Origin: Pipra filicauda
Lineage: Eukaryota > Chordata > Aves > Passeriformes > Pipridae
Direction: 5' to 3'
Length of the DNA: 64,000 nt
Assembly: GCF_003945595.2 (NCBI RefSeq)
Contig: NW_024103435.1
Span: forward strand, 34,441 to 98,440
Numbering within the stretch: position 1 is the stretch's first letter; each line of letters begins with the position of its first letter. The notes beneath the pieces were generated by a model. It ran no database searches. It saw nothing but the letters and a program-made list of their open reading frames with translations, and had not been told where the DNA came from. This document shows positions 40,518 to 54,352 of the stretch, in pieces. Made by a program: the position numbers and the translations under genes.

Positions 40518-41189
40518 AATGAATTTATCAAGCTGCCAGCTTGGAATAATTGTAAAATCGGGATTTTACTGAACAGGTATCTTGGGCTAAAGGAGGTTTA
40601 AGAATCAGTTTGGAATACTTAGGAATATTCCACCCCGTTCCCATGGCTCATGGCTCATGATAGGCAAATACACTGGTTCCTTCAGCAAAACTTTTGAGTA
40701 TCAGAAGATGAGTGATTTAACTTTTATGACACAAAAGTTTATTTAACTTTATGACAGCAGTGAGGCCCCAGTGTGCTGCAAGGTCACTCTTGCTCTGTGG
40801 TTTTCCTGGTTCTGTATTTTTTACTGAGCACAACTGTCAGCAGCAAAATACCTGTTGCAGGGCTCCACAGCAGTAAGAGAGGAACAGGAGGTTTTGTGCA
40901 AGTCAAATTGTGAGGAAATCAGGGATGGTTTTGCGGGGCTGGGGTAGTTTGGATGTGTGTTTGCAGGGGGTGTGGAAGCTCTTCAGATAGGAGTGTTTTT
41001 TGGGATCTGTGTAAAGTGTTCCCAGGAGTTTCTGGCTGGCATCAGCTGTGATTCAGGGATAAAATCCTCCTTCCTGGGCAACACTGAGGCGAGTGGGCCA
41101 AAAAAAGAGCTCTGACTCCCTCGTTGTGGCTGCGTTCAGATGAGATCCTCCATCCTGGATGTGAGTTTTTGTTCCCTCAGGCTCCCACG

Positions 41190-44682
<3,493 letters not shown>

Positions 44683-45670
44683 ATCCCTGTGGGCCCTCGG
44701 CGTCGCTTCCCAGGACACGGGGCAGCTCCTGGAGCAGCCGCACAGGGGTCACCGTCAGGACACCGCGGTGTGGGACCGAAAGCTCGAACCCTTCCCTGAT
44801 TCACCGTTTCCATCAGCCCCAAATGCCTCCCCTGGTTCTGCCCCCGCCCCTCCCCTCTCAGAGCCCAGAGGCTCCTTCCCCTGCCCGGCTGATCCTGGGG
44901 CTGTGTGTGGGAGCCCCGGACTCCTGGGGCTCCATCAGCCCACCCCACATCAGACAGGGATCTCAGCACGGAGCGCTGGGAGCCGGCTGAGTCTTCTGCG
45001 GATAAAAACAGTGGGGTAATTTTGATGTGAGATAATTTATGTGATGCTCCTCCAGGATGAAGCAGTCACCTCCTCCTGCTCTTCCTCCGGCGTGCACTGA
45101 TGTTAACTGGGCATTGTGGTGCACGTGTGCAGCACTGGGAGGAAGAGGAGGGGGTTCCTGCCAGCTGCTGCTTCCACTTATCCTGGTGTACATGGAGAGA
45201 CTCCACACCCCAGTGAAGTCTGTCCAGGTTTACACCAGCACAACCAAGGCTGCAGCTTGTTTCTGTGGAGGTGAACATCACCAACCCAATTAGTACCTGC
45301 AGCAGGAAGAGTCCAGCAGGTAAAACCAGCTGATTTACACTTATATCTTTTCATTCTTTAGCAGTGGGTAAAAACCTCCTGGGGAGAAACCTTTCTGTTT
45401 GTACCCATGCTGGTGACCCTTGGTGCTCTCCCAGTGAGGGCAGAGCATTTGTGTCCAAGAGAACCAGGGCAAAGGCTCTCCTGGAGCACTGGAAACACTT
45501 GTCTGGGCCTTGGGGCCCTGGGGAGGGGACACTTGTGCTACTCAAAGCTCTCTGAGAGCTCTGGCCAGACTTGGGCTTGTGTGGAGGAAACCAAAGTGAT
45601 TCTGTGATGTGCACACTGAGAACATTTGGAATGTCAGGAGGTGCTGGAGTTCATCGTGTAGCATCTCTCT

Positions 45671-45676
45671 ATTAAA
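45671..45676 (+). terminator. TMEM9: candidate TMEM9 poly(A) signal ATTAAA
   Basis: ATTAAA lies 989 nt after the TMEM9 stop and is followed about 30 nt later by a GT- and T-rich tract (GGGTGGCTTTTTTT), the expected downstream element. An AATAAA at 46,677-46,682 on the same strand is an alternative distal site. The choice cannot be settled without transcript data. Confidence 0.45.
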
Positions 45677-45832
45677 TGCAGACAAAGATCCACTACCTGG
45701 GTGGCTTTTTTTCGGGGAAAAAGTCCCCTCATGCCAGGTCTGGGGCTCTCCAGTGCCTGGCAGGTGAGTTGATGCCACTCAAGCCAGAGCTGTGGTTATG
45801 GCATTCGGGTGTTTGGGCACTGCAGGTGTGTC

Positions 45833-45905
45833 CCTGGGTTGGAAAAGACCCTCTGAGATCTTCCAGTCCAGTCTGGGACCATGATTATGACCCTGCCAGA
45901 CAAAC
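45833..45905 (-). mobile_element. CR1 LINE remnant
   Basis: GGGTTGGAAAAGACCCTCTG then AGATCTTCCAGTCCAGTCTGG is the antisense of a CR1 3' end (minus orientation). The inner boundary is unclear. Confidence 0.6.
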
Positions 45906-46643
45906 CCAAACAAGCTTCTGGGGGCCTGTTCCCCTCCAGCCCCTCACTGGGCTGAAAAGGACCCTGAGCTCCATGTTATCCTGAGGTCACATTTTCCTTG
46001 ACCCGTCCTTGTTCCCTGGAGCTCAGTTCTGGACCTTTCTCCCCCTTGTAGAAACCCCATCTTGCCTGTCCTTTCCTTCAGGTGGGAATCCTGCATGGAC
46101 ACAGGGTGTGGTCCCTGGGAACTGATTTCTTTCCTCCCTCGAGGGGGGAACAAGCCGCCGGTGAGAGGCTGAGCCGGCACGATGGGTCCATCTGGTGGCC
46201 ACCGCCCACCTCGGTCAGCACCGGGACCTGGCTGGTCACCAGTCAGGGGGTTTGGGGAGCACCAGCCCCAGACCTTCCCCTGACCCCTCCCAGGAACAGC
46301 TCGGAAATGGGATAGGAGGGGAGGAAAAGAATGCAGTTAGCAATCAGGAGTTTGGGTGAGTTAGAAAACTTAGGGAAGGGACGATGTGGAGAGGCTGCAA
46401 AAACTGCCAATGCCTGATTAATAACTTGATTTGTTAATTAATTGATCAGCTTTGTCCTGTACATCATCCTCCCTGGGAGGAAATGTTTTCTACTGCCCAG
46501 CCTCTTCCCCTCCCTGTACCTGCTCCATTGCTCACTGGGGTATCCCCCGAGTGGGCACATCCTGGTGGGCCCTGCTCCTGGCCCCGTCCACATCCCACAG
46601 CAGTGCTTCCCGTCCCTTGGCAGATGCCAGCAGGAGTCAATAA

Positions 46644-46649
46644 TTTAAT
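46644..46649 (-). terminator. candidate poly(A) signal ATTAAA of the MGAT4-like gene
   Basis: TTTAAT on the plus strand is ATTAAA on the minus strand, 77 nt beyond the minus-strand stop codon at 46,726-46,728. This would give a very short 3' UTR, plausible but unconfirmed. Confidence 0.4.
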
Positions 46650-46725
46650 TCCTTATCAAAAAACGGGAATGAGAAAAATAAAGGACCTCTGGGAACAAAA
46701 GCCAGCTGTGCCCTGACAGCCGTGC

Positions 46726-47867
46726 TCAGGTGCCCGCCGCGGTCCAGACGTCGATGCTCCGGATGATGAGCCACTCGCTCTGGGCCCGGGTTACCCGGAT
46801 CCTCACACACTCCACGGGGCCGGGGACACCCCTCTCCAGCCCCCGCCGGTCCACGGTGCCCTTCTCGAAGGTTCCCACCGGGATGTAGGTGGAGCAGTCA
46901 CGGCCGTCGCGGCGCCGCCGGCCCAGCTCCAGCACCCCCGCGCGCAGGAAGTCCCCGCGGCGCTCCTGGGAGCCCGTGAGCACCCGCACGCGGCTGACGA
47001 GGGCCGGCTGCCGGAACACCACCGAGAAGACGCTGCCGGCTGCTGGGTCCTTCCCCCAGAAATAGCCCTCTGCCGAGCTGTAGGCCTTGAGGGGCTCGTA
47101 GTGCTCGAAGACGGCCATGCTGGTGTACAAGGACGCCGGAGGGTTGTCCGGAACGTCCAAGGCATCGGCCTGGAAATCGTCGTCCTCCAGCCGGTTGACG
47201 GTGCCCTGGAAGGAGGAGTAGAGGCCCATGTGCTGGAAGAGGGATGGCTTGAAGCGGATGACGTCCTTCTGGGTGAGCAGGTGGCGGAAGTGCACGAGCA
47301 GCCAGTCACAGGGCATCTCCTGGTAGAAGAGGAGGAGGAAGCGAGCCAGGCGAGGGAGGTCGCTGGAGCGGTAGAGCTTCCCAATGTAGCCCAGCTTGGA
47401 GAACTCCAGGGTGGCCCAGTTGGAGCCCTCCTGGGAGGCCAGAGCCTTGCGGATGGCCGTCAGGAAGGAGCGGGCGCACCACACGTCGTCCTCGATCATC
47501 AGGTAGTAGGAGGAGAGGTTGGCGGCGAAGGCGAGCAGGAAGGCGTAGTCCACGTTCTGCTTGGAGCGGAACCTCACCCGCTCCTCGGGGTCGTTGAAGT
47601 TCCTCTTGAGCCCTTCCAGGGTGGGGTAGAGCTCGTGGGGGGCGTGGATGAGCAGCAGCCGGCCCAGGAGGATGTGGCGAGCGAACTTCTGGGCGATGCC
47701 GAGGGCGACGCGCGCGTTCCAGCCGGGATCCGCGTCGGCCAGGTGCACCACCACCACCATCTCCCGCAGCTCCTCCTCCGTGGACTGGCTGAACAGGGAC
47801 TGCAGCGTGGCCGGCAGGTAGAAGCCGCGCGGCCGCCGCACCGACGCCAATCCCACCGCCAGGAATT
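46726..47867 (-). CDS. MGAT4C-like coding exon 3: catalytic and C-terminal domains
   Basis: This large exon encodes residue 88 (shared codon) to 467, so most of the enzyme is uninterrupted, as in MGAT4C. Its acceptor is CCGTGCAG at 47,868-47,875. Third codon positions are strongly G/C. The open antisense frame of 326 codons over this exon is a by-product of that bias. Confidence 0.95.
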
Positions 47868-49457
47868 CTGCACGGCAAAGGAAAGGCGTGACCTGGGATG
47901 CACCGTGGGGAGGTTCTTCCCTGCAGGCCACGAGGAGTGGGCTCCAAAAAGCTCTTCCCGTGGCCACCCCGCACCGTTAATGCCATTTATAGCCCCATGT
48001 CCAAGGTGGAGGGTCCTCTCTGAGCTGAAGCCCCCCCAGTGTCCCAGAAGGGGCCCAAAGGTCAGTGAGAGGATGGGATGAGACACCAGGAGCTCCTCTG
48101 AAGGAGAAATACTTGGGAAAAACACCTTTAAAAAGCCAAACCCGGAGAAGTAACAGCACAGAGTCTACAGGGCAGGAATGGCTCGTTGGCTTGGCTGCAC
48201 ATCCTGGAAGTGTGCCCTGCCCTGAACCTTGTGGAGATGCCCCACACTGGATGAGACATCAGTCCTGCCCTCCCCATGGCCCAGCAGGGGTTCAGCTTCT
48301 CCTGCTGCTGCTCCGTGCAGCACCATCCACGGGCTGGTTCCAGCACAGCCTCGCGTGGGGCTGCCCTGAGCTCCTTCCCCCGGGGTTTGTGTGGGAGCTG
48401 CTTTCAGTGCCCCTGCCCAAGAGCCTGGCCCACATCTCCCACCCTGTGTGGGTGTCCCCATGGTCCAGCTCCACCACCTCCACAAGAACCTCAACCCCAG
48501 GGAGGTGGGATCCCAGCCACCCTTCCCACAGAGGTCTGGGAACCCCAAAACGCCTGCGGTCACCCCAGTGCCAAGGTGTAGAAACATGGACCACGCTTGG
48601 AGTATGTGGACCTTCCCCTACGCCTGCAGCCCCCAGAGCAGTGTTGGCAGGTCCTCAGAGCCCCCCTGGGGTGTTGGCAGGTTCCCCACCCCGACAGGGT
48701 GGACACGGCCCCTCCCTGCCCCAGCAGCAGCAGCGATGGGTCTGTGCTGGGACAGATGTGCTGGGACAGATGTGCAGACCCAGAGCCCTGCTCGGGCTGG
48801 GCTCCCAATCACTCACTTTTTTGGGGTGCCAGGGAACCAGCCAGGACATGGTAGGAGACGTTGTGGAGCGGGGAGAGCTCGTCCGTGTCCCTGAGGATGC
48901 GCTGGGCTCCTCCCGGCCGCAGCAGCTGCAGGATCGTGTCGGGGGTCAGGCCCCTCAGATCCACCTGGGTGGGAGCCACAGGGAGCCAGATCAGAGCCTG
49001 GAGCACCACGGACACACAGGAGCAAGGGGGAACGACAGCAGGGGTCCCAGAAGAGATGGGGAACCCCTGTCCTGCCCTCCAAGCTCCTGGATCCAGGGAG
49101 GCCCCACTGCCCAGGGCAACTCCAGGGAGAGGAGAAGGCAGAGCTGGGGTTGGGGGTGACAGTGCAGGGAAGGGAGCAGAGCTGGGGTTGGGGGTGACAG
49201 TGCAGGGAAGGGAGCAGAGCTGGGGTTGGGGGTGACAGTGCAGGGAAGGGAGCAGAGCTGGGGTTGGGGTCTACGTGGGGCAGGAAAAGATGGAGGATGC
49301 TCCAGTGGCCGCTCCAGAGGGACATCAGTGGTTGGGAACTCACCTCCAGGGGATCCTGTTCCTGCTGGCTGCCCCCATGGAGGAGGAGGAGGAGGAGGAG
49401 GAGGAGGAAGGAGGCTGCGAGCACGGCGGTGAGGCAGCGCTTCAGGGAGCATCGCAT
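46726..49457 (-). CDS. MGAT4-family N-acetylglucosaminyltransferase, MGAT4C-like, complete (467 aa)
   Basis: MGAT4 enzymes (GT54) add beta-1,4-linked GlcNAc to the alpha-1,3 mannose arm of N-glycans in the Golgi. MGAT4C-type members have weak or unproven activity (established knowledge). Exons on the minus strand are 49,457-49,344, 48,964-48,817 and 47,867-46,726. All borders are GT-AG, phases are 0 and 1, and the total is 1,404 nt including TGA. The protein is a type II membrane protein with a short cytosolic start (MRCSLKRC), an anchor at residues 10-26 and a stem (39-88). The catalytic region includes RFRSKQNVDYAFLL, the acidic EDD at 213-215, LEFSKLGYIGKLY, FYQEMPCDWLL and DNPPASLYTSM. 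The C-terminal domain ends WLIIRSIDVW. Potential N-glycosylation sites are N73 and N204. Length (human MGAT4C 478 aa) and motifs fit MGAT4C best, but several substitutions and the chromosomal position indicate a separate paralogue, perhaps the counterpart of mammalian MGAT4E/F. Start choice: the ATG is 25 nt inside its exon, and an in-frame ATG at 49,529 falls in the preceding intron. Confidence 0.95.
48817..48964 (-). CDS. MGAT4C-like coding exon 2: stem region
   Basis: 148 nt encoding residues 39-87 plus one base. Acceptor CCCACCCAG|GTGGAT, donor AAAAAA|GTGAGT. The spliced junction gives APQKKFLAVGL, which aligns with the conserved MGAT4 block (Q/R-K-x-x-L-T-V/I-G). A sequon sits at N73-V-S. 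The run of six A at the donor could tolerate alternative splice use. Confidence 0.9.
49139..49275. repeat. 38-bp tandem repeat, about 3.5 copies
   Basis: The unit GAGCTGGGGTTGGGGGTGAC followed by AGTGCAGGGAAGGGAGCA starts at 49,141, 49,179, 49,217 and 49,255, an exact 38-bp period. It lies in the intron between the first two coding exons of the MGAT4-like gene and is G-rich on the plus strand. Confidence 0.92.
49344..49457 (-). CDS. MGAT4C-like coding exon 1: signal anchor
   Basis: 38 codons. The exon begins at about 49,482 after a strong acceptor (CCTTCCTCCACAG) and carries 25 nt of 5' UTR. The membrane anchor includes nine identical CTC leucine codons at 49,380-49,406, read from a GAG triplet repeat on the plus strand. 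MRCSLKRC resembles the MRC-x-RKR start of the MGAT4C anchor region. Donor GAG|GTGAGT. Confidence 0.9.
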
Positions 49458-49482
49458 CGCACCGGGCTGGCGCTGCTGAGGG

Positions 49483-52100
49483 CTGTGGAGGAAGGGGCGT
49501 GTCAGGGAATAGCCAAGGAAAACCCCCATCCCCTGGATGGGACTCTAGGGCAGCACCTGGATGAACCCCTGGGACTGAGCCCTCTGGCCAGAGCACCCAG
49601 GGGTGCACACCCAGGGCAGCCACGGGGCATCAGGGGGCACTTGTGCACGATCCCCTTTGGGCAGGTGGGGCAGGACACCCCAACTCAGCCAGGAAAACAA
49701 TCAGCCGGGTACAAAATCCATCCCCAGCCCAGCCCCACAACACCCAGGCTGCCCTCAGACACCCCCCCAGCACCCCCAGAGCTGGAGATGGAAGAAATGC
49801 AGGTGCCACGTGCCCTGGGGAGGGCTTTTGGGTCACAGGGACACCCGTGGAGCAGCCACCGACACCTCAGGACTTGGCCTCGCACCCTGGGAAACACTCG
49901 GGTCCCAAATGAGCCCGGGCTGCTCTCCCAGCACCACGAGGGTGAAGCAGCTCCTCCAGCCCCTCCTGCCCACCCTACTCCCCTCCTGCCTCCAGGCAGG
50001 CCCCGTCCCAGCCACAGCCCCTGCTTGGAAGAACAAGGTGTCCCTGAGGGCACAGTGTCACCTCCGAGGAAGTCATGGTGCCCTTGAGATATTTTACCCT
50101 GTGGCAGAGGCGTGGCAGGAGCCTAAAAGACTCCTGTGTTTGCCTGGCGATTTTCCAGTTTAAATATGACTGGGGCCGCCCTGGAACAAGAGAAGCTGGA
50201 GACCAACCCAGTGCCCATCCTGGCAGGGCAGACACACTCAGCCCCATCCAAACCGCTCACAGCACCTCAGTTTGTCTTGGTCAAAAGCATCTTTGAGTGC
50301 AAACGTGGAGGAAAAACCCTCCTAAACCTTCCCAAACCAAGGCCGGGCTTCCCAGGACTTCTCCCTAAACACCTCCCTGCATCCACTGGGATGCTCCCGG
50401 CCCACCCACAGGCCCCAGGTGGCAACGCAGCACCTCTCTGGCACTGCCCCAGCATTTGCTGGGCTTATTTTAAGGAGAATCCCCTCAGTTTTCCCGCCCA
50501 GGAGTCCTTTGGGGGATTGTCAGCACCTCGCCAGGCTGGTGCCAAGCAGGTGCCCCTGATGCCACGGGCAGCCTGTCCTTGTGCCACTGCCCTCATCTGA
50601 ACAGGGAGATAAACCCTTGGAGCCAGGGAGCCGCTCCCCCAGGGAGCAGCACAGCCCATCCTGGCCAGGAGAGCAGAGGAGCCTCCTCCCCTGGGCTGGA
50701 ACCGGGCCGTGGGTGAGCTTTTGGGAGCACTCGGAGGAACAACGAGCTCCTGGAGCTGCTTAAAAATCTCTGTCCAGAGAGCAGGGGAGCAAAGCCTCTC
50801 CTTTCCCCCCAGCTCTGGGCCATGGGGAGCTCACCAGTTTATGGGGGAGCAGCCTTAGGGACCCAGCTGAGCTGTGGGGACATCACTCCCTGCAGCCATG
50901 CTGGACGTAGATTTCCAAGCCTGGACCCCTGGGATCTGAGCTGGGAAGGGCGAGGCTTGGTGGGCAGCACAGGCTGGGTGCTCGGTTACTCTGGGTGGCC
51001 AAAGGTTTTTCTGGCTGCTGGGGAGTGTCTGGCTGCCAACAGCCCATCCTGGATGGAAAACAGCTCCAGCTCCCACAGGCAGCAGTTCCCTCCAAGGGAG
51101 CCCACAGGGAACAGGGGTCCCAGGCAGCTCCGGCAGGGCAGGTTTGACAGAGCAAAAGGATACGAGCGCTGCCCCATAATTAGCCCCCTAATTGGGCTTT
51201 GGATTTTTGCCCCCATGGAGACACAAAGCAGCCCGCCTGGATGGGACAGCCAGGACACACCCGCTGGGCTGGGGGGACTCCAGGGAGCATCCCTGTCCCT
51301 GCTCCTGTCCCAGCACCTCAGGCACCTTCCCCACAGCTCAGCACCCCACTGGGGACATCCCTAGAAGCCACCCCGCTGTGGGGACACTGGCCAGGAGGAG
51401 CTGGCTGCTGAGAGCTGCTCGCCTGGAGCCAAACTCCTCCGCTCTGCCGGGAGACTCCAGAGCCAAACGGGCCGTGTGCCGGAGCAGCCGTGAGTCGGTC
51501 CAGGGAGAGGGGAAGGGACTGAGGGCACACGAGGCTGTGAGGAAGGGCCGGATGATCCCGTGGGCAGGCGGCTCCAGCTGCTTCCGCTGGCACTGGGAGA
51601 GCAGGGCTGGTTGCACAGGGAGGAGGGAACAGCCGGGGCTCCCTGTCCCTCTGCCTTTCCACGCCAGGGGAAACTGAGGCACGGAGAAAGCAGAAAGGAT
51701 AAAGGCTGCATCATCCAGAGGGATGAATGCCAGGTCTCCTGCGGCACAGGTCAGTGCCCCTCCCCACCGCCCTGGGAGGGTCCCCGGGATGGAGAGGGAC
51801 AGGGGGGAACCCAGAGCCAGAAGTCGAGTGGCAGGGGGGACATGGCAAATTGGGGCAGCACAATGTCCCCGATGGGCAAATCGCCGTTTGGGGCTCCTGG
51901 GAGCCAGCCCGGGGTCCAGCCCCACAGGCTGTGGGTGTCTCTGCTCCAAGGGTGGTCCCACGGGGAAGAAGGAGGGGAAATGCCGTGTGTAGGTAGCACA
52001 CGACTCCAGGAGCCAAAGCCTTTGGTCAGCACAGGTGTCCCACAGCCCCCCAGCACAGGTGAGGGGTCACCTGGCTCCTCTCTGACAGCACAAGGACCCC
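49483..52100. other. probable 5' UTR intron of the MGAT4-like gene
   Basis: No coding exon was recognised here. It is presumed intronic, between the acceptor at about 49,483 and a candidate untranslated exon in the CpG island at 52.1-52.4 kb. A short AT-rich palindrome lies at 51,178-51,193. Confidence 0.45.
51178..51193. promoter_or_regulatory. inverted pair of homeodomain-like TAAT cores
   Basis: AATTAG-CCCC-CTAATT forms a perfect inverted repeat with a 4-bp centre, in a GC-rich neighbourhood. Such paired TAAT cores can bind homeodomain dimers (established knowledge). Function here is conjecture. Confidence 0.2.
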
Positions 52101-52109
52101 GAGCCCACC

Positions 52110-52430
52110 CTGCCCTCACCCCCCCGGCAGCCCTTCCCGTGCCCCCAGAGCTGGCTCCTGCCCCGGAGCGCTCCGGACGTGCCCCCGAGCGGCAGAGACT
52201 CACGGAGGGGCGGCGGCCGGGCAGGACGGGCGGCGGCCTCGCCGGCTCGGGAGTGCTCGGCCCTGGCAACTTCCCCGGGCTGGCCACTCTGGATCCTCGC
52301 TCGGCAAAGCCCCACCCCGAGCCCTCGCCTGCCTCCCGCAGAGGAGGAGCGTCGGCCGGAGCCTCTGCCCGGGAGCCTCGGGAACCGGCCGGGCCGGGGG
52401 GGACCCCGGGGGGGACCCCAGAAATGGCAG
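52110..52430 (-). promoter_or_regulatory. CpG island, candidate promoter of the MGAT4-like gene
   Basis: Dense CpG and GGGCGG-type boxes distinguish this from flanking DNA. On the minus strand a consensus donor, CCTCC|GTGAGTCTC, occurs at 52,204/52,203. It could end a non-coding first exon spliced to the acceptor at 49,482. The MGAT4-like gene needs such an exon, because its ATG exon starts with a strong acceptor. This is inference without transcript support. Confidence 0.45.
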
Positions 52431-52734
52431 CAGCCTCAGGACGGGCATCCCACCATGGCACCGGCTGTATCCCACCACTCCCATCTCCGCTGGCAGCACC
52501 AACCCCCCGAGGGCTCTTGCCAAGCCTCAGCATCCCAAACTCCAGCTCCAACCTGCCACTTTGGTGGCACTGAGGGGAAAGCACGACGTATATCCTGCAC
52601 ACGGAGCTGGCACGGCTCTCTGCCCGTTTGTGTTCCAGCTCTTGGGCTGAGGTGGCAAAAACCTCAGGGGCTGCTGAGCCAGAACTGAACCTCTGGCACC
52701 CCGGGGCAGAGCTGGCTGCCTGGATCCCAGCCAG

Positions 52735-52978
52735 GATGCAGCTCAGGGACACCACGGCTTCCCCACACAGCCCAGGGACACCACGGCTTCCCCACACAGC
52801 CCAGGGACACCACGGCTTCCCTACACACCCAGGGACACCACGGCTTCCCCACCCAGCCCAAGGACACCACGGCTTCCCCACCCAGCCCAGGGACACCACG
52901 GCTTCCCCACCCAGGCCAGGGACACCACGGCTTCCCCACCCAGGCCAGGGACACCACGGCTTCCCCACCCAGCCCAGG
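52735..52978. repeat. 29-bp minisatellite, about 8 copies
   Basis: The unit AGGGACACCACGGCTTCCCC plus ACACAGCCC recurs with small variants (ACCCAGGCC; one copy a base or two shorter). The spurious 413-codon minus-strand frame over 51,751-52,992 owes its length to this array and the CpG island. Confidence 0.92.
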
Positions 52979-53934
52979 TCCCCCCGGAGCACTGGGTATC
53001 ACGGCTGGGCTGGGACTGAACCCCTTGTAACCCCCAGGAGCCAAGGTGTGGGCCCTTCCACGGCCCAGTTTGTTCCCAGCTTCTCCACTCTCCAAGCTTT
53101 GTTTGTCTCCCACTGTTTCCCTCCTCTGGATCCACAGCAGGAACACGGCTCTGGAGCCTGATGGCATCACTTGTCCCCGGGTCAGAACCAGCCCAGCTCC
53201 TTCCAATACAGTCACTCACCCACAGCACCCAAACCCAGAGGAAGACCCTTCCCTCCCCCCAGTCCCACCCTCCCCATTTATTCCCACAGAGACCTGGATC
53301 CCTCCTCCCTGCTCTCCTTGCTGTCCTGGACCTCTCCTACATCCAGGAAGGCCCCACGTCTCTTCCAAGGCTCCGTCTTCTACAGATCCCCCGTGGTGAC
53401 TTCCAGTCCCGGATCCTCACACGGGAACGGTGCCTGGGGCTCGTCTGCCAGGACAGAGTGGCCACAGGGAGATGTTGCAGGGCAGGAAGCGGGTGATGGC
53501 ACCGGGAAGGAGAGGGAGGAACATCCGCAGGCTCTCGGATCCGCTTCCCCCCGGTTTGGTTTTTAAATCCTTACACTCCCATCGTGGGATGCCAGTGGCT
53601 CTGTCCCCACGGGGGTGACTCGGTGGGGACACCCCCCCTGCCCTGGAGCCAGGGCAGCCTGGAGTTCCCACCAGGGCAGGGGCTGGGAGACACCAGGAGG
53701 GCCCAGGGAGCCGGTCTGGTGCCCCCAGCAGAGGTTTATGTTCAGTGCCCTGGGGAGGAAGGGCCGTGGGACTCGGTGGCTCCTGGGAGGCGTCACAAGG
53801 GCAGCAGCCGCGGGAGGGGGAGGGCTTTTGTCACCACAGGTGTCCCATGACCCCCATCCCTGCAGGAAACAACAGGGCTGGGTCCTTCCTGTCCTTGTGG
53901 GAAGGAAGGGGAGGGTGGTGGGGCCAGCACGGCC
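52979..53934. other. non-coding GC-rich intergenic sequence
   Basis: Nothing beyond unique GC-rich sequence was recognised between two minisatellites. Confidence 0.45.
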
Positions 53935-54352
53935 CTGGGGTCTCGTCCCCAGCACAGCCCTGGGGACCCCAAAACAGCCCTGAGTCCCTGACACAGCCCT
54001 GGGGACCCTGACACAGCCCTGGGTCCCAAAAACAGCCCTGAGTCCCTGACACAGCCCTGGGGTCCCTGACACAGCCCTGGGCCCCAAAAACAGCCCTGAG
54101 TCCCTGACACAGCCCTGGGTCCCTGACACAGCCCTGAGTCCCTGACACAGCCCTGGGGTCCCTGACACAGCCCTGGGCCCCAAAAACAGCCCTGAGTCCC
54201 TGACACAGCCCTGGGTCCCTGACACAGCCCTGGGCCCCAAAAACAGCCCTGAGTCCCTGACACAGCCCTGGGGTCCCTGACACAGCCCTGGGTCCCGAAA
54301 ACAGCCCTGAGTCCCTGACACAGCCCTGGGTCCCCAAAACAGCCCTGGGGTC
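53935..54352. repeat. minisatellite of CCCTGACACAGCCCTGGG-type units (about 18-21 bp)
   Basis: Roughly 20 copies of a unit alternating CCCTGAGTCCCTGACACAG, CCCTGGGGTCCCTGACACAG and CCCTGGGCCCCAAAAACAG. Higher-order alternation of the three variants suggests duplications of multi-unit blocks. Translated frames (GLCQGLRAVSGTQ type) are not genes. Confidence 0.93.

Larger units (their letters stand above)
38925..41180 (+). other. TMEM9: TMEM9 intron 1 (5' UTR intron)
   Basis: Inferred to run from the donor GTAGGG at 38,925 to the acceptor TTCCCTCAG ending at 41,180. It holds CR1 ends at 39,228-39,372 and 40,455-40,517. No other gene was seen within it. Confidence 0.6.
44683..46643. other. TMEM9 3' UTR and convergent intergenic gap
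   Basis: About 1 kb of TMEM9 3' UTR to the ATTAAA signal at 45,671, then roughly 1 kb of unique sequence with a CR1 remnant. It separates the convergent ends of TMEM9 (plus) and the MGAT4-like gene (minus). No other gene recognised. Confidence 0.6.

Noticed and set aside
47101..48081. 326-codon plus-strand frame
   Set aside because: Antisense shadow of the MGAT4-like catalytic exon, caused by G/C third positions.
48065..49159. 364-codon plus-strand frame
   Set aside because: Covers introns and exon 2 of the MGAT4-like gene in antisense; Pro/Gly-rich without similarity.
49458..49529. Upstream in-frame ATG (49,529) for the MGAT4-like protein
   Set aside because: It lies before a strong splice acceptor (CCTTCCTCCACAG at about 49,483) and so in intronic sequence; the ATG at 49,457 matches the family's anchor start.
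51751..52992. 413-codon minus-strand and 337-codon plus-strand frames
   Set aside because: Overlapping frames across a CpG island and a 29-bp array; no family features. High GC removes stop codons.
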